Part shown: positions 43,181 to 50,740 of the stretch, in pieces
Layout of the letters: every line of letters begins with the position of its first letter
How positions within the stretch are numbered: the first letter of the stretch is position 1
Assembly (NCBI GenBank): GCA_964571195.1
Contig: CAZNAD010000007.1
Location: 37,972-101,971, forward strand
Reading direction: 5' to 3'
Length of the DNA stretch: 64,000 bases
Origin: PALSA-1006 sp964571195
GTDB taxonomy: Bacteria > Pseudomonadota > Gammaproteobacteria > Burkholderiales > Gallionellaceae
Program-made: the position numbers and the translations under genes
Notes under the pieces: generated by a model
Told to the model about the DNA's origin: nothing
The model's input: the letters and a program-made list of their open reading frames with translations, nothing else
Database searches by the model: none

Positions 43181-43646
43181 TCGTTTCTGCCCCGCCCCCG
43201 CCAGGAGTACTACGAATCGAAGCGGAACTCCCTCTCCCTAGCCCTCTGGTGAAACTACTAGCCCCCTGAATCCCCCAGTGGCGGAGGGACTTAACCCGCA
43301 AGCCTCTCCGCTCCCCCTCCCTCTCCCACTGGGGGAGGGGGAGGGGGAGGACTAGGGAGGGGGGTACACTCTGCTACATGTCCTCATGTTTATGTACCTG
43401 TATCTCTCTGAATACAGCAGATTGCTCAATTTCAAAAACGAAGCAATGTTAAGAATTTATTTTGCATTAACAGACTCGCATTGCTAAAAAAGCTCTGATT
43501 TATTCGTTTTCGTCGTTCCCTCCCTTCGATAAAGCCAGTATAGGATCGCCCTGCGAGCAGACATAAATCCAGTTAAATAAAGGCACCGAACCCCAGTCTT
43601 AGCGGGGGTGGCGGATAAATCAGCGCTTCCCTAATCCGAATTGCTC
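43181..43646. other. gene-free region upstream of the cytochrome-porin gene
   Basis: The stretch 43140-43781 is the largest gene-free one in the window. It holds the terminator above, the CCCTCTCCC-type repeat (43229-43367), about 250 bases of A/T-rich DNA without a recognisable gene, and then the operator and promoter listed separately. Confidence 0.6.
43229..43367. repeat. long CCCTCTCCC-type intergenic palindrome
   Basis: Outer arms CCCTCTCCCTAGCCCTC (from 43230) and a matching GAGG...CTAGGGAGGGGGG (to 43365) form an imperfect inverted repeat, with nested purine/pyrimidine runs (CCCTCCCTCTCCCAC / GGGGGAGGGGGAGGGGGAGG). Related copies lie at 62545-62637 and, shortened, at 8345-8378. Confidence 0.65.
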
Positions 43647-43668
43647 TATGTTGCAAATATGCAACATA
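43647..43668. promoter_or_regulatory. TTGCA-N4-TGCAA palindrome, candidate CRP/FNR-family operator
   Basis: Perfect nine-base arms TATGTTGCA / TGCAACATA around AATA. The core TTGCA-N4-TGCAA has the same half-site spacing as FNR boxes (TTGAT-N4-ATCAA). Its centre lies about 60.5 bases before the transcription start predicted from the adjacent promoter, the class I activator position. Confidence 0.6.
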
Positions 43669-43682
43669 TAGCATAGTTTGCT

Positions 43683-43711
43683 TTGACACATCTTTAACGC
43701 ATCAGTATCTT
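43683..43711 (+). promoter_or_regulatory. sigma-70 promoter of the cytochrome-porin gene
   Basis: Consensus -35 TTGACA (43683-43688), 17-base spacer, -10 TATCTT (43706-43711). Expected start near 43718, giving a leader of about 64 bases with GAGGAGAAACA before the ATG at 43782. Confidence 0.75.
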
Positions 43712-43781
43712 CCGCCTCCGTAGCTGTAAGGGGATCTCGGCTATAGCAATATCCACTCAACTTTTTCCTCGAGGAGAAACA

Positions 43782-45086
43782 ATGAAAAAAGTAGCTCTCA
43801 CATTGGCAAGCGTTTTGGCAGCCGCCGCGTTTGCTCCAGAAGCATCTGCTATTCCAGCGTTTGCACGTCAAACAGGCATGGCATGTTCCGCATGTCACTT
43901 CCAGAAATTCCCAGTGTTGAACGGTTTTGGTCGTGCATTCAAGGCCAACGGCTACACCATGATGGGCGCACAAGAAAAGGTGGAAGCTGAGCACCTGTCC
44001 ATCCCGTCAACTCTGAACGCCGCTATCCTGTTCAAGTATCGTTATGTTCAAGACACCAAGACGAATCAGTCTGCTGCCGCAGGTGAAGGTACAACTGCTG
44101 CTACATCGACAAAATCCGGTCAATGGCAAATGGGTGACGAATACAGCCTGTTCTTCGGTGGTCGTATCGCTGAGACTGAGCACATGACCATTGGTTTCTT
44201 GTCTGAAAACAACTTGGCAGCTAATACAACACCTGTAGCCGCAATCGGTAATGCTCATATGCCTACAGCTGCCGGTCTGCGTGTGCCAATCAACTTCGAT
44301 CTGGGCGCTGCCAAGATCTCTGTTGTTCCGTTCACAACCGACGGTCTGGGTGCTCAATACGGCTTCGAACTGTCGAGCGGCGGTATCATGCGTGCTAACC
44401 GTTGGGCTGAGAGCCGTGCAGAAACTTCTGCTATGCAATACATCCATGGTGACGCAGGTACAGCATCCGGTACCGCGATTGTTGTGCATAACGACATGGG
44501 CTTCATCAACTACACCAAGTTCTCGTCTTCCTTTGCACCTGGTGCAGGTGGCGGCTGGGTTCCTTCTACCAACTTCGGTCAATCCTACATCCGCGTAGCA
44601 GCTACTCCTAACGTAGCAGGCTTCGATATGCTGGTTGGTGGCGGTGTAATGAGCGGTACTTCTTTTGGTAACCTTTCGGCTACCGAGACAGAGACTAAGC
44701 TGAGCTTCTTTGACCTGCAAGCGCAAGGCCAATTGGCAGGTATGGAAGCCTCCTTGTATGTGCAAAATGCAACTGCTGCTGCATGTACAACTGCTGGTGT
44801 GACATGTGAATACAATGGTGGTGGTATCACTGCCAAAGATATCACTGCGTCTACGATCGGCGGTGAAGTTTCTGTAATTCCTCATGCATTGACTGTTGGT
44901 GCCGCATATCGCAGTGCAACTACGAATGCGAATAAGTCCGACAATGCTATCACTCTGACCGCAGTTTATGACTTGGTTCAGAACGTGGCTCTGCACGTGG
45001 ACTACTCCATGTACAGCGGTGACGTTGCAGACGCAACCGGCGGCAAGAAAACTCGCTTCCTCGGCATGCTGGAAGCAGCTTGGTAA
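43782..45086 (+). CDS. Cyc2-like outer-membrane fused cytochrome-porin
   Basis: The 434-residue protein has a signal peptide (1-23, ending EASA), a very short N-terminal cytochrome part with one haem motif CSACH (Cys35, Cys38, His39) in the setting PAFARQTGMACSACHFQKFP and then LNGFGRAFKANGYTMMG, and a C-terminal part of alternating strands ending in aromatic FLGMLEAAW, as an outer-membrane barrel does. This layout and length match Cyc2, which oxidises Fe(II) at the surface of neutrophilic iron oxidisers. A Cys pair (about residues 344 and 351) may close an outer loop. Third codon positions are richer in T than in neighbours (GGT, GCT, GTT), as in highly expressed genes. It has a strong promoter, ribosome site and terminator. 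It could instead be a Cyc2 relative with another donor. Confidence 0.68.
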   Translation: MKKVALTLASVLAAAAFAPEASAIPAFARQTGMACSACHFQKFPVLNGFGRAFKANGYTMMGAQEKVEAEHLSIPSTLNAAILFKYRYVQDTKTNQSAAAGEGTTAATSTKSGQWQMGDEYSLFFGGRIAETEHMTIGFLSENNLAANTTPVAAIGNAHMPTAAGLRVPINFDLGAAKISVVPFTTDGLGAQYGFELSSGGIMRANRWAESRAETSAMQYIHGDAGTASGTAIVVHNDMGFINYTKFSSSFAPGAGGGWVPSTNFGQSYIRVAATPNVAGFDMLVGGGVMSGTSFGNLSATETETKLSFFDLQAQGQLAGMEASLYVQNATAAACTTAGVTCEYNGGGITAKDITASTIGGEVSVIPHALTVGAAYRSATTNANKSDNAITLTAVYDLVQNVALHVDYSMYSGDVADATGGKKTRFLGMLEAAW

Positions 45087-45153
45087 GTTAAAGCTCGCGT
45101 AGGGTGGGTGATGCCTAGCGTCACTCATCACACAAAAGCCTAAGTAGTAAATG

Positions 45154-45186
45154 AACAAGGGAGACTTCGGTCTCCCTTGTTTTTTG
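45154..45186 (+). terminator. terminator after the cytochrome-porin gene (copy 1)
   Basis: Twelve-base perfect stem AACAAGGGAGAC / GTCTCCCTTGTT with a stable TTCG loop and a T-run. A near-identical copy is at 45582-45614. An 11-base direct repeat GATGCCTAGCG flanks it (45110-45120, 45195-45205). Confidence 0.92.
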
Positions 45187-45217
45187 TGCTTGGCGATGCC
45201 TAGCGATTTTGTTAAAC

Positions 45218-45418
45218 ATGCACTCATGTAACTGGAATTCAACAAAAGAAATACGCAAATCAATCGCAGATGAGCTGAAGAAGGTTTCAATATCCGGCGG
45301 GATTAGCCTTGGAGTGTTGGGCTATTCCATTAACGCACCACTCCTGTTGTTAAGTGCATTTTTGTGGAGGGTTGCCTACCAAATTATTGCAACACTACTT
45401 CTTGCATTGGAGGATTGA
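45218..45418 (+). CDS. small single-pass membrane protein, 66 residues
   Basis: Starts MHSCNWNSTKEIRKSIADEL, with a charged helix, then a hydrophobic stretch of about 35 residues (GISLGVLGYSINAPLLLLSA and AYQIIATLLLALED) forming one or two membrane segments. A TTG three codons earlier is a second start option; no good ribosome site is seen for either. Its stop is two bases before the next small gene. No family is recognised. It lies between two copies of one terminator, right after the Cyc2-like gene. Confidence 0.5.
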   Translation: MHSCNWNSTKEIRKSIADELKKVSISGGISLGVLGYSINAPLLLLSAFLWRVAYQIIATLLLALED

Positions 45419-45419
45419 G

Positions 45420-45548
45420 ATGACTTTGGAACTTGCCGCCTTATTAGGAATGGGGGCTGTACTGCTCATTGGATTGATTGCTTTGTTGCTTGCGCTTGCC
45501 GCAGGCAAGAATAAGAGCGACCACCCTGTTGGCGTGCATCACGCCTAA
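45420..45548 (+). CDS. small single-pass membrane protein, 42 residues
   Basis: Starts MTLELAALLGMGAVLLIGLI, continues as one long hydrophobic helix to about residue 28, then a short polar tail GKNKSDHPVGVHHA with three His. GGAGG lies seven bases before the ATG, the best ribosome site in this stretch and at the end of the preceding gene, so translation is coupled to it. The His-rich tail could bind metal or haem (inference). A terminator copy follows 33 bases downstream. No family is recognised. Confidence 0.62.
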   Translation: MTLELAALLGMGAVLLIGLIALLLALAAGKNKSDHPVGVHHA

Positions 45549-45581
45549 TCTTCTACTGTGCAATAGCCTAAGCAGTAAAAA

Positions 45582-45614
45582 AACAAGGGAGACTTCGGTC
45601 TCCCTTGTTTTTTG
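45582..45614 (+). terminator. terminator after the small membrane genes (copy 2)
   Basis: Same stem and TTCG loop as at 45154-45186, with a longer A-run before and a T-run after it; the A-run also allows function for the convergent gene at 45639-47276. The sequence just upstream (GCCTAAGCAGTAAA) also matches copy 1 with one change. Confidence 0.92.
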
Positions 45615-45638
45615 CTTGTTGCCCCTGAAAGCTCAGTA

Positions 45639-47276
45639 TCAACCGGGCTTCTTTTTCGGCATACTTAGATTCACCATGGCGCACGCCATGCTCTTTCCCA
45701 GTTCACAGCTTTTCTGCATCACCGCTAGCGCTCCCCTATCATCGCGCATCTTTTTCAAGAATAGCGCTTTGCTGTAATAAGCCTCGGCATCATTCGGGCG
45801 GGCAGCGATGGCATGGTCATATTCGGCGCGCGCCTCCTGATCGCGTCCCGCATTGGCATAAGCTCCGGCCAGCGCCAATCTCACCGGAGGGAAGGCCGAA
45901 CTGATTTGCAATGACCGTTTGTAATCTTCAATCGCTGCATTCCAGTCACCCCTATCTCGCGCTGCGTAATAGCCGCGACTGTAATAGATGCGCTGCGCAC
46001 CTAAACGATTTTCCCCGTGCAACAGCTGTACGGCATCATCCCACAAGCGATAATTATCGGCGAACACCCATAGCCGATTCCAAGACAACGGTATCAGCAA
46101 CAGTGCGGCAAGACCGCCCGCCAGCATGATCTTTCGATCCGGTAGGGCGCTAAACAACAAAGGCAAGAACAACATGAAACCCGGCAACCAGAAATACCCG
46201 CGATACAACACGAATATCTCCTGTATGCGTATGGTCGAGAATTCGGTCATATATAGCAACCATGGATAAAACAAGGCCAATCCCAGTAGCCCGATACGCC
46301 CACCACGTAACAGACAGATGAATGCCAACACACCGTAACCGATAAAAAACAGCAAACCTATCCAACTTGTCCACGCTGTCAGCGTAAGAACGAACGGCTC
46401 GCGCATGTCGATCGACATCCATGCCGGGTTAGGAACCAACATCAATAGACAATATTTGAAAAACAGCCCAGCTTGAGTCAGCGCGCTCACTAGATGCAGC
46501 ATTGGCACCCCCTTGAGCAACTCTTCCTGCCCGATCAGGGCGGCAGCATCCATTTCATACGTCTGGCCCAGCACACCCTTGATGCGCATCAGCAGGATGA
46601 GCGCAGTCACAGCAAAGCCCAGCCAGGTGAGGAACAATGCACGCCGCGATAATGCGATCTGCGCACGCGACATCCAGGTCAGCGGTAACAGGATTGCGGG
46701 GGCCATCAACGCATGCTCTTTGCTGAACACCGCCAAGAAATAGGCCGCTACCGCCAAGGCGGCATAACGCTTGTCTCCAGCAAGCAACCCGCGAAAATAG
46801 GCCAGATGCATCAGCAAGGTAAACAACGTCGCCATCATGATGCTGCGTTGCATCAGATAACCCGTGCCATACACGGCAAGCGGATGGCAGGCAAAAACCA
46901 GCGCCCCCAGCCACGCGCCCCAATTGGCCATAGCCTGCCTAGCTGGCTGCGTCACAAATAGCGAAATCCACAACCGCAACACCAGCAACAGCATCAATAC
47001 ATTCACACCGTGCAGCAACATGTTCTGCACGCGAAAAACAAGCGGCTCTTCGCCAAAAAATGCCCAAGTCACCCCAAGCGTCGTATAGGAAAACCAGCGC
47101 AACACGAAATCAAAATTCGCATCGGCGAAATACATGACGGGGCTCTTGAAAAAAGAGACATCATCAAAGATGAGTGGATTATCAAGAAACGGCAGGTAAA
47201 CCACTCCTACCGATAACAACAATAGCGTCGCCTTGATGCGATCACTCTGAAAATATAGCGTCAAACGATTAACCAT
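45639..47276 (-). CDS. GT-C-type membrane protein with C-terminal TPR, putative pilin glycosyltransferase
   Basis: The 545-residue protein has about 11 membrane helices (15-410) and a C-terminal TPR domain (about 425-535; RGYYAARDRGDWNAAIEDYK, GAYANAGRDQEARAEYDHAI). The first periplasmic loop has YLPFLDNPLIFDDVSFF with a paired Asp, as in GT-C transferases of the TMTC/PMT type where this acid is catalytic. It is the next gene after the pilin gene on the same strand, with a terminator between. Pilin-modifying GT-C enzymes (for example TfpW of Pseudomonas) are often placed so. Pilin as acceptor is inference; it might act on another surface protein. Confidence 0.7.
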   Translation of the reverse strand: MVNRLTLYFQSDRIKATLLLLSVGVVYLPFLDNPLIFDDVSFFKSPVMYFADANFDFVLRWFSYTTLGVTWAFFGEEPLVFRVQNMLLHGVNVLMLLLVLRLWISLFVTQPARQAMANWGAWLGALVFACHPLAVYGTGYLMQRSIMMATLFTLLMHLAYFRGLLAGDKRYAALAVAAYFLAVFSKEHALMAPAILLPLTWMSRAQIALSRRALFLTWLGFAVTALILLMRIKGVLGQTYEMDAAALIGQEELLKGVPMLHLVSALTQAGLFFKYCLLMLVPNPAWMSIDMREPFVLTLTAWTSWIGLLFFIGYGVLAFICLLRGGRIGLLGLALFYPWLLYMTEFSTIRIQEIFVLYRGYFWLPGFMLFLPLLFSALPDRKIMLAGGLAALLLIPLSWNRLWVFADNYRLWDDAVQLLHGENRLGAQRIYYSRGYYAARDRGDWNAAIEDYKRSLQISSAFPPVRLALAGAYANAGRDQEARAEYDHAIAARPNDAEAYYSKALFLKKMRDDRGALAVMQKSCELGKSMACAMVNLSMPKKKPG

Positions 47277-47309
47277 GAGTCCACAACTCCAAAATGAAAG
47301 CTCAATGAC

Positions 47310-47333
47310 AAAGCCCCTCCGAGGAGGGGCTTT
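47310..47333 (-). terminator. terminator after the pilin gene
   Basis: Eleven-base stem AAAGCCCCTCC / GGAGGGGCTTT around a GA turn; on the minus strand it follows the pilA stop by about 28 bases. The T-run is short, so some read-through into the GT-C gene is likely. Confidence 0.7.
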
Positions 47334-47361
47334 GCACTTGCTTCACAGCGTTATGCTGTGA

Positions 47362-47805
47362 TTAGTTCCACTTTGCCACGATTGCAGGAGCAGGAGCGCC
47401 ACAAGTTGTAGCAACTGTCCACTTGATCGCTGTCGTACCAACTTGCGGTGTGAAAGTCACATTACCGCAAGAGGTGCTGCCAATCACACCAGCCGCCACG
47501 GTAGCAGTGATTACACCAGCGGTGCTAACAGAGATACCCGAAACTTCAGTAGTTGTGGACGGAGCGCCTGTCAGCCCCAAAGAAGTCCAGTTATCCGCAG
47601 AGATGAAAGTAACGGAACCACCGTTATCCTGAGCGTACTGCGCTACAGCGGTTTGAACGGCACTCACAGCGGACGAAATCTTGGAGAATTTCGCTTTCGT
47701 GATGTAGTCCTGGTAAGCAGGGATCGCTACCGCAGCCAGAATACCGATGATCGCAACAACGATCATCAATTCGATCAGGGTAAAACCTTTTTGTACTTGT
47801 TTCAT
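47362..47805 (-). CDS. pilA: type IV pilin (major pilin-like)
   Basis: Prepilin of 147 residues. The leader MKQVQKG ends in the prepilin peptidase site and the mature part begins FTLIELMIVVAIIGILAAVA, with Gly-1, Phe+1 and Glu+5 all present. The C-terminal region has two Cys (CGNVTFTP and TTCGAP) that would close the D-loop. ATG at 47805 follows AGGAGC; the frame is open 38 codons further up but that is leader DNA. A sigma-54 promoter precedes it. It stands without pil assembly genes; a GT-C/TPR gene follows. Confidence 0.94.
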   Translation of the reverse strand: MKQVQKGFTLIELMIVVAIIGILAAVAIPAYQDYITKAKFSKISSAVSAVQTAVAQYAQDNGGSVTFISADNWTSLGLTGAPSTTTEVSGISVSTAGVITATVAAGVIGSTSCGNVTFTPQVGTTAIKWTVATTCGAPAPAIVAKWN

Positions 47806-47859
47806 GTTGAAGCTCCTTTGTTGTTGATAGGTACACACGAGGTGTGCGGCGGAATATAT

Positions 47860-47874
47860 GCAGGATGCGTGCCA
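47860..47874 (-). promoter_or_regulatory. sigma-54 promoter of the pilin gene
   Basis: Read on the minus strand: TGGCAC-GCATC-CTGC, one base from the consensus TGGCAC-N5-TTGC, with the invariant GG and GC at the right distance. The -12 element lies about 55 bases before the ATG, predicting a leader near 43 bases. Pilin genes in many proteobacteria use sigma-54 with PilR. Confidence 0.7.
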
Positions 47875-48029
47875 AGCTTGCCAGTGGGCTACAGTAGCCC
47901 AAAAATCCTGCAATTCCACTGTAATAGCCGCTAAAACAATGGAACAAGGTAATTTTCTGGATATCCCATGTACAGCATGCGCACCCAGATGCGCTTTTCG
48001 TCAGCCTAAGTGACGTTTTTCGTCACATT

Positions 48030-49226
48030 TCAAACCAGCGTCACCCGCCCGAACTTGCGCTTACCGACTTGGGCAACAACGGTATTCCCCGCCTTGAGTT
48101 GCAAAGCTTTGTCGCTGACTTTTTCACCGTCCAACTTCACCCCACCCTGCTCGATCATGCGCAATGCCTCGGAGGTGCTGGCCACCAGGTTGGCCTGTTT
48201 CAATAGTTGGGCGATGCCGATGCTGCCATCAACACTCGCAACGGTGATCTCCGACATATCGTCCGGCAACACCCCTTTCTGGAAGCGTGCCTCGAATTCG
48301 GCCAATGCGTCTTCGGCGGCTTTTTGCGTATGAAAACGGGCGACGATTTCTTGTGCCAGCAACACTTTGATGTCGCGCGGATTGCGTCCGTTCGCTACCT
48401 CTTCTTTGAAATTGGCGATCTGCGCTAGGCTGCGGAAAGATAACAATTCAAAGTAGCGCCACATCAGATCGTCTGAAACGGACATCAACTTACCGAACAT
48501 CTCAGTCGGCGTATCGGTGATGCCGACATAGTTGCCCAGTGATTTGGACATTTTATTGACCCCGTCCAAACCTTCCAGCAGTGGCATGGTGAGCACGCAC
48601 TGCGCGGGCTGACCGAAGTGCTTTTGTAATTCACGCCCCATCAGCAGGTTGAATTTCTGGTCGGTGCCGCCCAGCTCGATATCGGCCTTGAGCGCAACGG
48701 AGTCGTAGCCCTGCACCAGCGGGTAGATGAATTCGTGGATAGCGATAGGCTGATTGCCCTTGTAACGTTTGGAGAAATCGTCACGTTCCAGCATCTGCGC
48801 CACAGTGTGAGTCGCCGCCAACCGGATCAGATCCACCGCGCTGAACTTGTCCATCCAGGTGGAATTGAAGACCACTTCCGTCTTGGCCGGATCGAGCACT
48901 TTGAATACCTGTTCTTTATAACTCTGCGCATTGGCGAGCACCTGCTCGCGCGTCAGCGGCGGACGAGTGGCATTTTTACCCGTCGGATCGCCGATCATGC
49001 CGGTGAAGTCGCCAATCAAAAACAACGCATGGTGGCCTAGGTCCTGCAGCTGACGCATCTTGTTGAGCAGCACGGTGTGGCCGAGGTGCAGGTCGGGCGC
49101 GGTGGGGTCGAATCCTGCCTTGATACGGAGCGGGCGGCCTTGTGCAAGCTTCTGTTTCAATTCATGTTCCAGCAACAGCTCATCCGCGCCGCGCTTGATG
49201 ATATCCAGGGTGTTTTGCTGTGTCAT
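48030..49226 (-). CDS. tyrS: tyrosine--tRNA ligase
   Basis: Class I synthetase of 398 residues. The start MTQQNTLDIIKRGADELL is chosen; the frame is open 50 codons further up without resemblance to the family. HIGH-type motif in DLHLGHTVLLNKMRQL, tyrosine site in KADIELGGTDQKFNLLMGRE, KMSKS in DGVNKMSKSLGNYVG, and a C-terminal S4 RNA-binding domain (about 330-398; KLDGEKVSDKALQLKAGNTV). The 398-residue form with KFGRV at the end is the shorter-loop type common in betaproteobacteria. Confidence 0.96.
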   Translation of the reverse strand: MTQQNTLDIIKRGADELLLEHELKQKLAQGRPLRIKAGFDPTAPDLHLGHTVLLNKMRQLQDLGHHALFLIGDFTGMIGDPTGKNATRPPLTREQVLANAQSYKEQVFKVLDPAKTEVVFNSTWMDKFSAVDLIRLAATHTVAQMLERDDFSKRYKGNQPIAIHEFIYPLVQGYDSVALKADIELGGTDQKFNLLMGRELQKHFGQPAQCVLTMPLLEGLDGVNKMSKSLGNYVGITDTPTEMFGKLMSVSDDLMWRYFELLSFRSLAQIANFKEEVANGRNPRDIKVLLAQEIVARFHTQKAAEDALAEFEARFQKGVLPDDMSEITVASVDGSIGIAQLLKQANLVASTSEALRMIEQGGVKLDGEKVSDKALQLKAGNTVVAQVGKRKFGRVTLV

Positions 49227-49431
49227 ATCCAAAAGCTCAAGTTGATTAGAACATTCATCGCCACTCGTCCGGCATTTTCTGCCGTTTGTCGCCACCGAAG
49301 CGCCGTTTAGTCCAAGTGCTTGAAATTCCCAAGCGGATTTTGAGGCCATGCCGCTTTCTGTTAAAGTGGCGGCCATTTCTGACGAAGCAACATCTCGTCA
49401 AGCCGATAATCTGCTGCCTTGGGAGGCGCGA

Positions 49432-50730
49432 ATGTTACCGCAAAACACCTTGTCACACGCGCACAAAATGAAGCTGCGCTGGTTCGTCACCTTATCCACC
49501 GTACCTTTGCTGGGGGTCGTGACCGCTTTCGGCATCATGCCGCAAACCGCATTCAATGCCTCCGCACAAAAGACCATCGTAGAAGAGATCAGTCTGCCGC
49601 TGGTGGCTGACACCCCCGCCACGACCGCCACCTTCTGGCGCAATGAACGGGTGCAACGCGGGGATACCGTGGCAGAACTGTTGCGCCGCCTGAACGTTGA
49701 AGATGCCGCAGCAACCAACTACCTGCTCAAAGACCGTGCCGCCGAACCTTTGCGCCAATTGAGTGTGGGCAAAGAAGTGCAATCGGAGATCGCCGCCGAT
49801 GGCAGCTTGCTGGCGTTGCGCTTCATCGGCAACAACGGCAATCAGATCGTGATAGAGAAGGCCGGCAACGGCTATGCGGCCAATTCGCTACCGGCGCAGC
49901 TTGAGCAGCGTGTGTTCATGCGCACCGGCGAGATTCAATCGACACTGTACGCCGCAACCGATGCCGCCGGACTGACCGATCCTGTAGCGAACCAGATGGC
50001 GGAGATCTTCGGTGGCGATATCGACTTTCACCGCGACCTGCGTAAAGGCGACAAATTCACGGTCATCTATGAGATGACCTATAGCAATGGCGAGGCAGTA
50101 CGTTCCGGTCGCATTCTCGCCGCCGAATTCGTCAATCAGGGGCATGCTTATCGTGCCTTCTACTATCAGACCAGCGATACGACCGGCGATTATTTCACTC
50201 CCGAAGGCAAGAGTATGCACAAAGCCTTCCTGCGTTCGCCTATCGAGTTCTCCCGTGTCAGTTCCGGTTTCAGCTCATCCCGTTTCCATCCGGTGCTGAA
50301 CAAATGGCGCGCCCACAAAGGGGTCGACTATGCCGCACCGACCGGCACCAAGGTCAAGGTCACAGCGGACGGTGTGGTGGCCTTCGTCGGCAAACAAGGC
50401 GGTTACGGTAATGTGGTGACAGTCAATCATCAAGGCCGCTACACCACGGTTTACGGACACTTGTCGCGCTTTGCCACCGGTCTGCATCGCGGACAACGTG
50501 TCAGTCAGGGCGAAATCATCGGCAATGTCGGCATGACTGGCTTGGCCAGCGGCCCCCATTTACACTACGAATTCAAGATCGACGGTACACAACGTGACCC
50601 GTTGCGCGTGGCGCTGCCCGATGCCGCACCAATCAGCCCGGCACAACGCTCCGCCTTCCTGGAAGCGACGCTCGACCTGAACGGGCGCTTGGCCATGCTG
50701 CGCAATACCCGTTTGGCCAAACTGGATTGA
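49432..50730 (+). CDS. M23 peptidoglycan endopeptidase
   Basis: Membrane-anchored murein hydrolase or hydrolase activator of 432 residues. One N-terminal membrane segment (about 18-38; FVTLSTVPLLGVVTAFGIM), an OapA/LysM-like region (WRNERVQRGDTVAELLRRL), a Csd3-type middle domain, and a C-terminal M23 domain (about 290-400) with zinc ligands in HKGVDYAAPTGT and GPHLHYEFK. ATG at 49432 follows GGGAGGCGCG. Divergent from tyrS. Followed ten bases later by anmK, which recycles muramic acid, so the pair links wall cleavage with recycling. Confidence 0.92.
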   Translation: MLPQNTLSHAHKMKLRWFVTLSTVPLLGVVTAFGIMPQTAFNASAQKTIVEEISLPLVADTPATTATFWRNERVQRGDTVAELLRRLNVEDAAATNYLLKDRAAEPLRQLSVGKEVQSEIAADGSLLALRFIGNNGNQIVIEKAGNGYAANSLPAQLEQRVFMRTGEIQSTLYAATDAAGLTDPVANQMAEIFGGDIDFHRDLRKGDKFTVIYEMTYSNGEAVRSGRILAAEFVNQGHAYRAFYYQTSDTTGDYFTPEGKSMHKAFLRSPIEFSRVSSGFSSSRFHPVLNKWRAHKGVDYAAPTGTKVKVTADGVVAFVGKQGGYGNVVTVNHQGRYTTVYGHLSRFATGLHRGQRVSQGEIIGNVGMTGLASGPHLHYEFKIDGTQRDPLRVALPDAAPISPAQRSAFLEATLDLNGRLAMLRNTRLAKLD

Positions 50731-50740
50731 TCCGCTTCAG

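Noticed and set aside
44007..45290. 427-codon minus-strand frame over the cytochrome-porin gene
   Set aside because: Cys/Ser/Thr-rich antisense product, no motif, and the plus strand has promoter, ribosome site, signal peptide and terminator.
45639..47276. O-antigen ligase (WaaL/PglL) as identity of the membrane-TPR protein
   Set aside because: The large periplasmic loop and Wzy_C pattern expected for that family were not seen; the first-loop Asp pair and C-terminal TPR fit GT-C/TMTC better.
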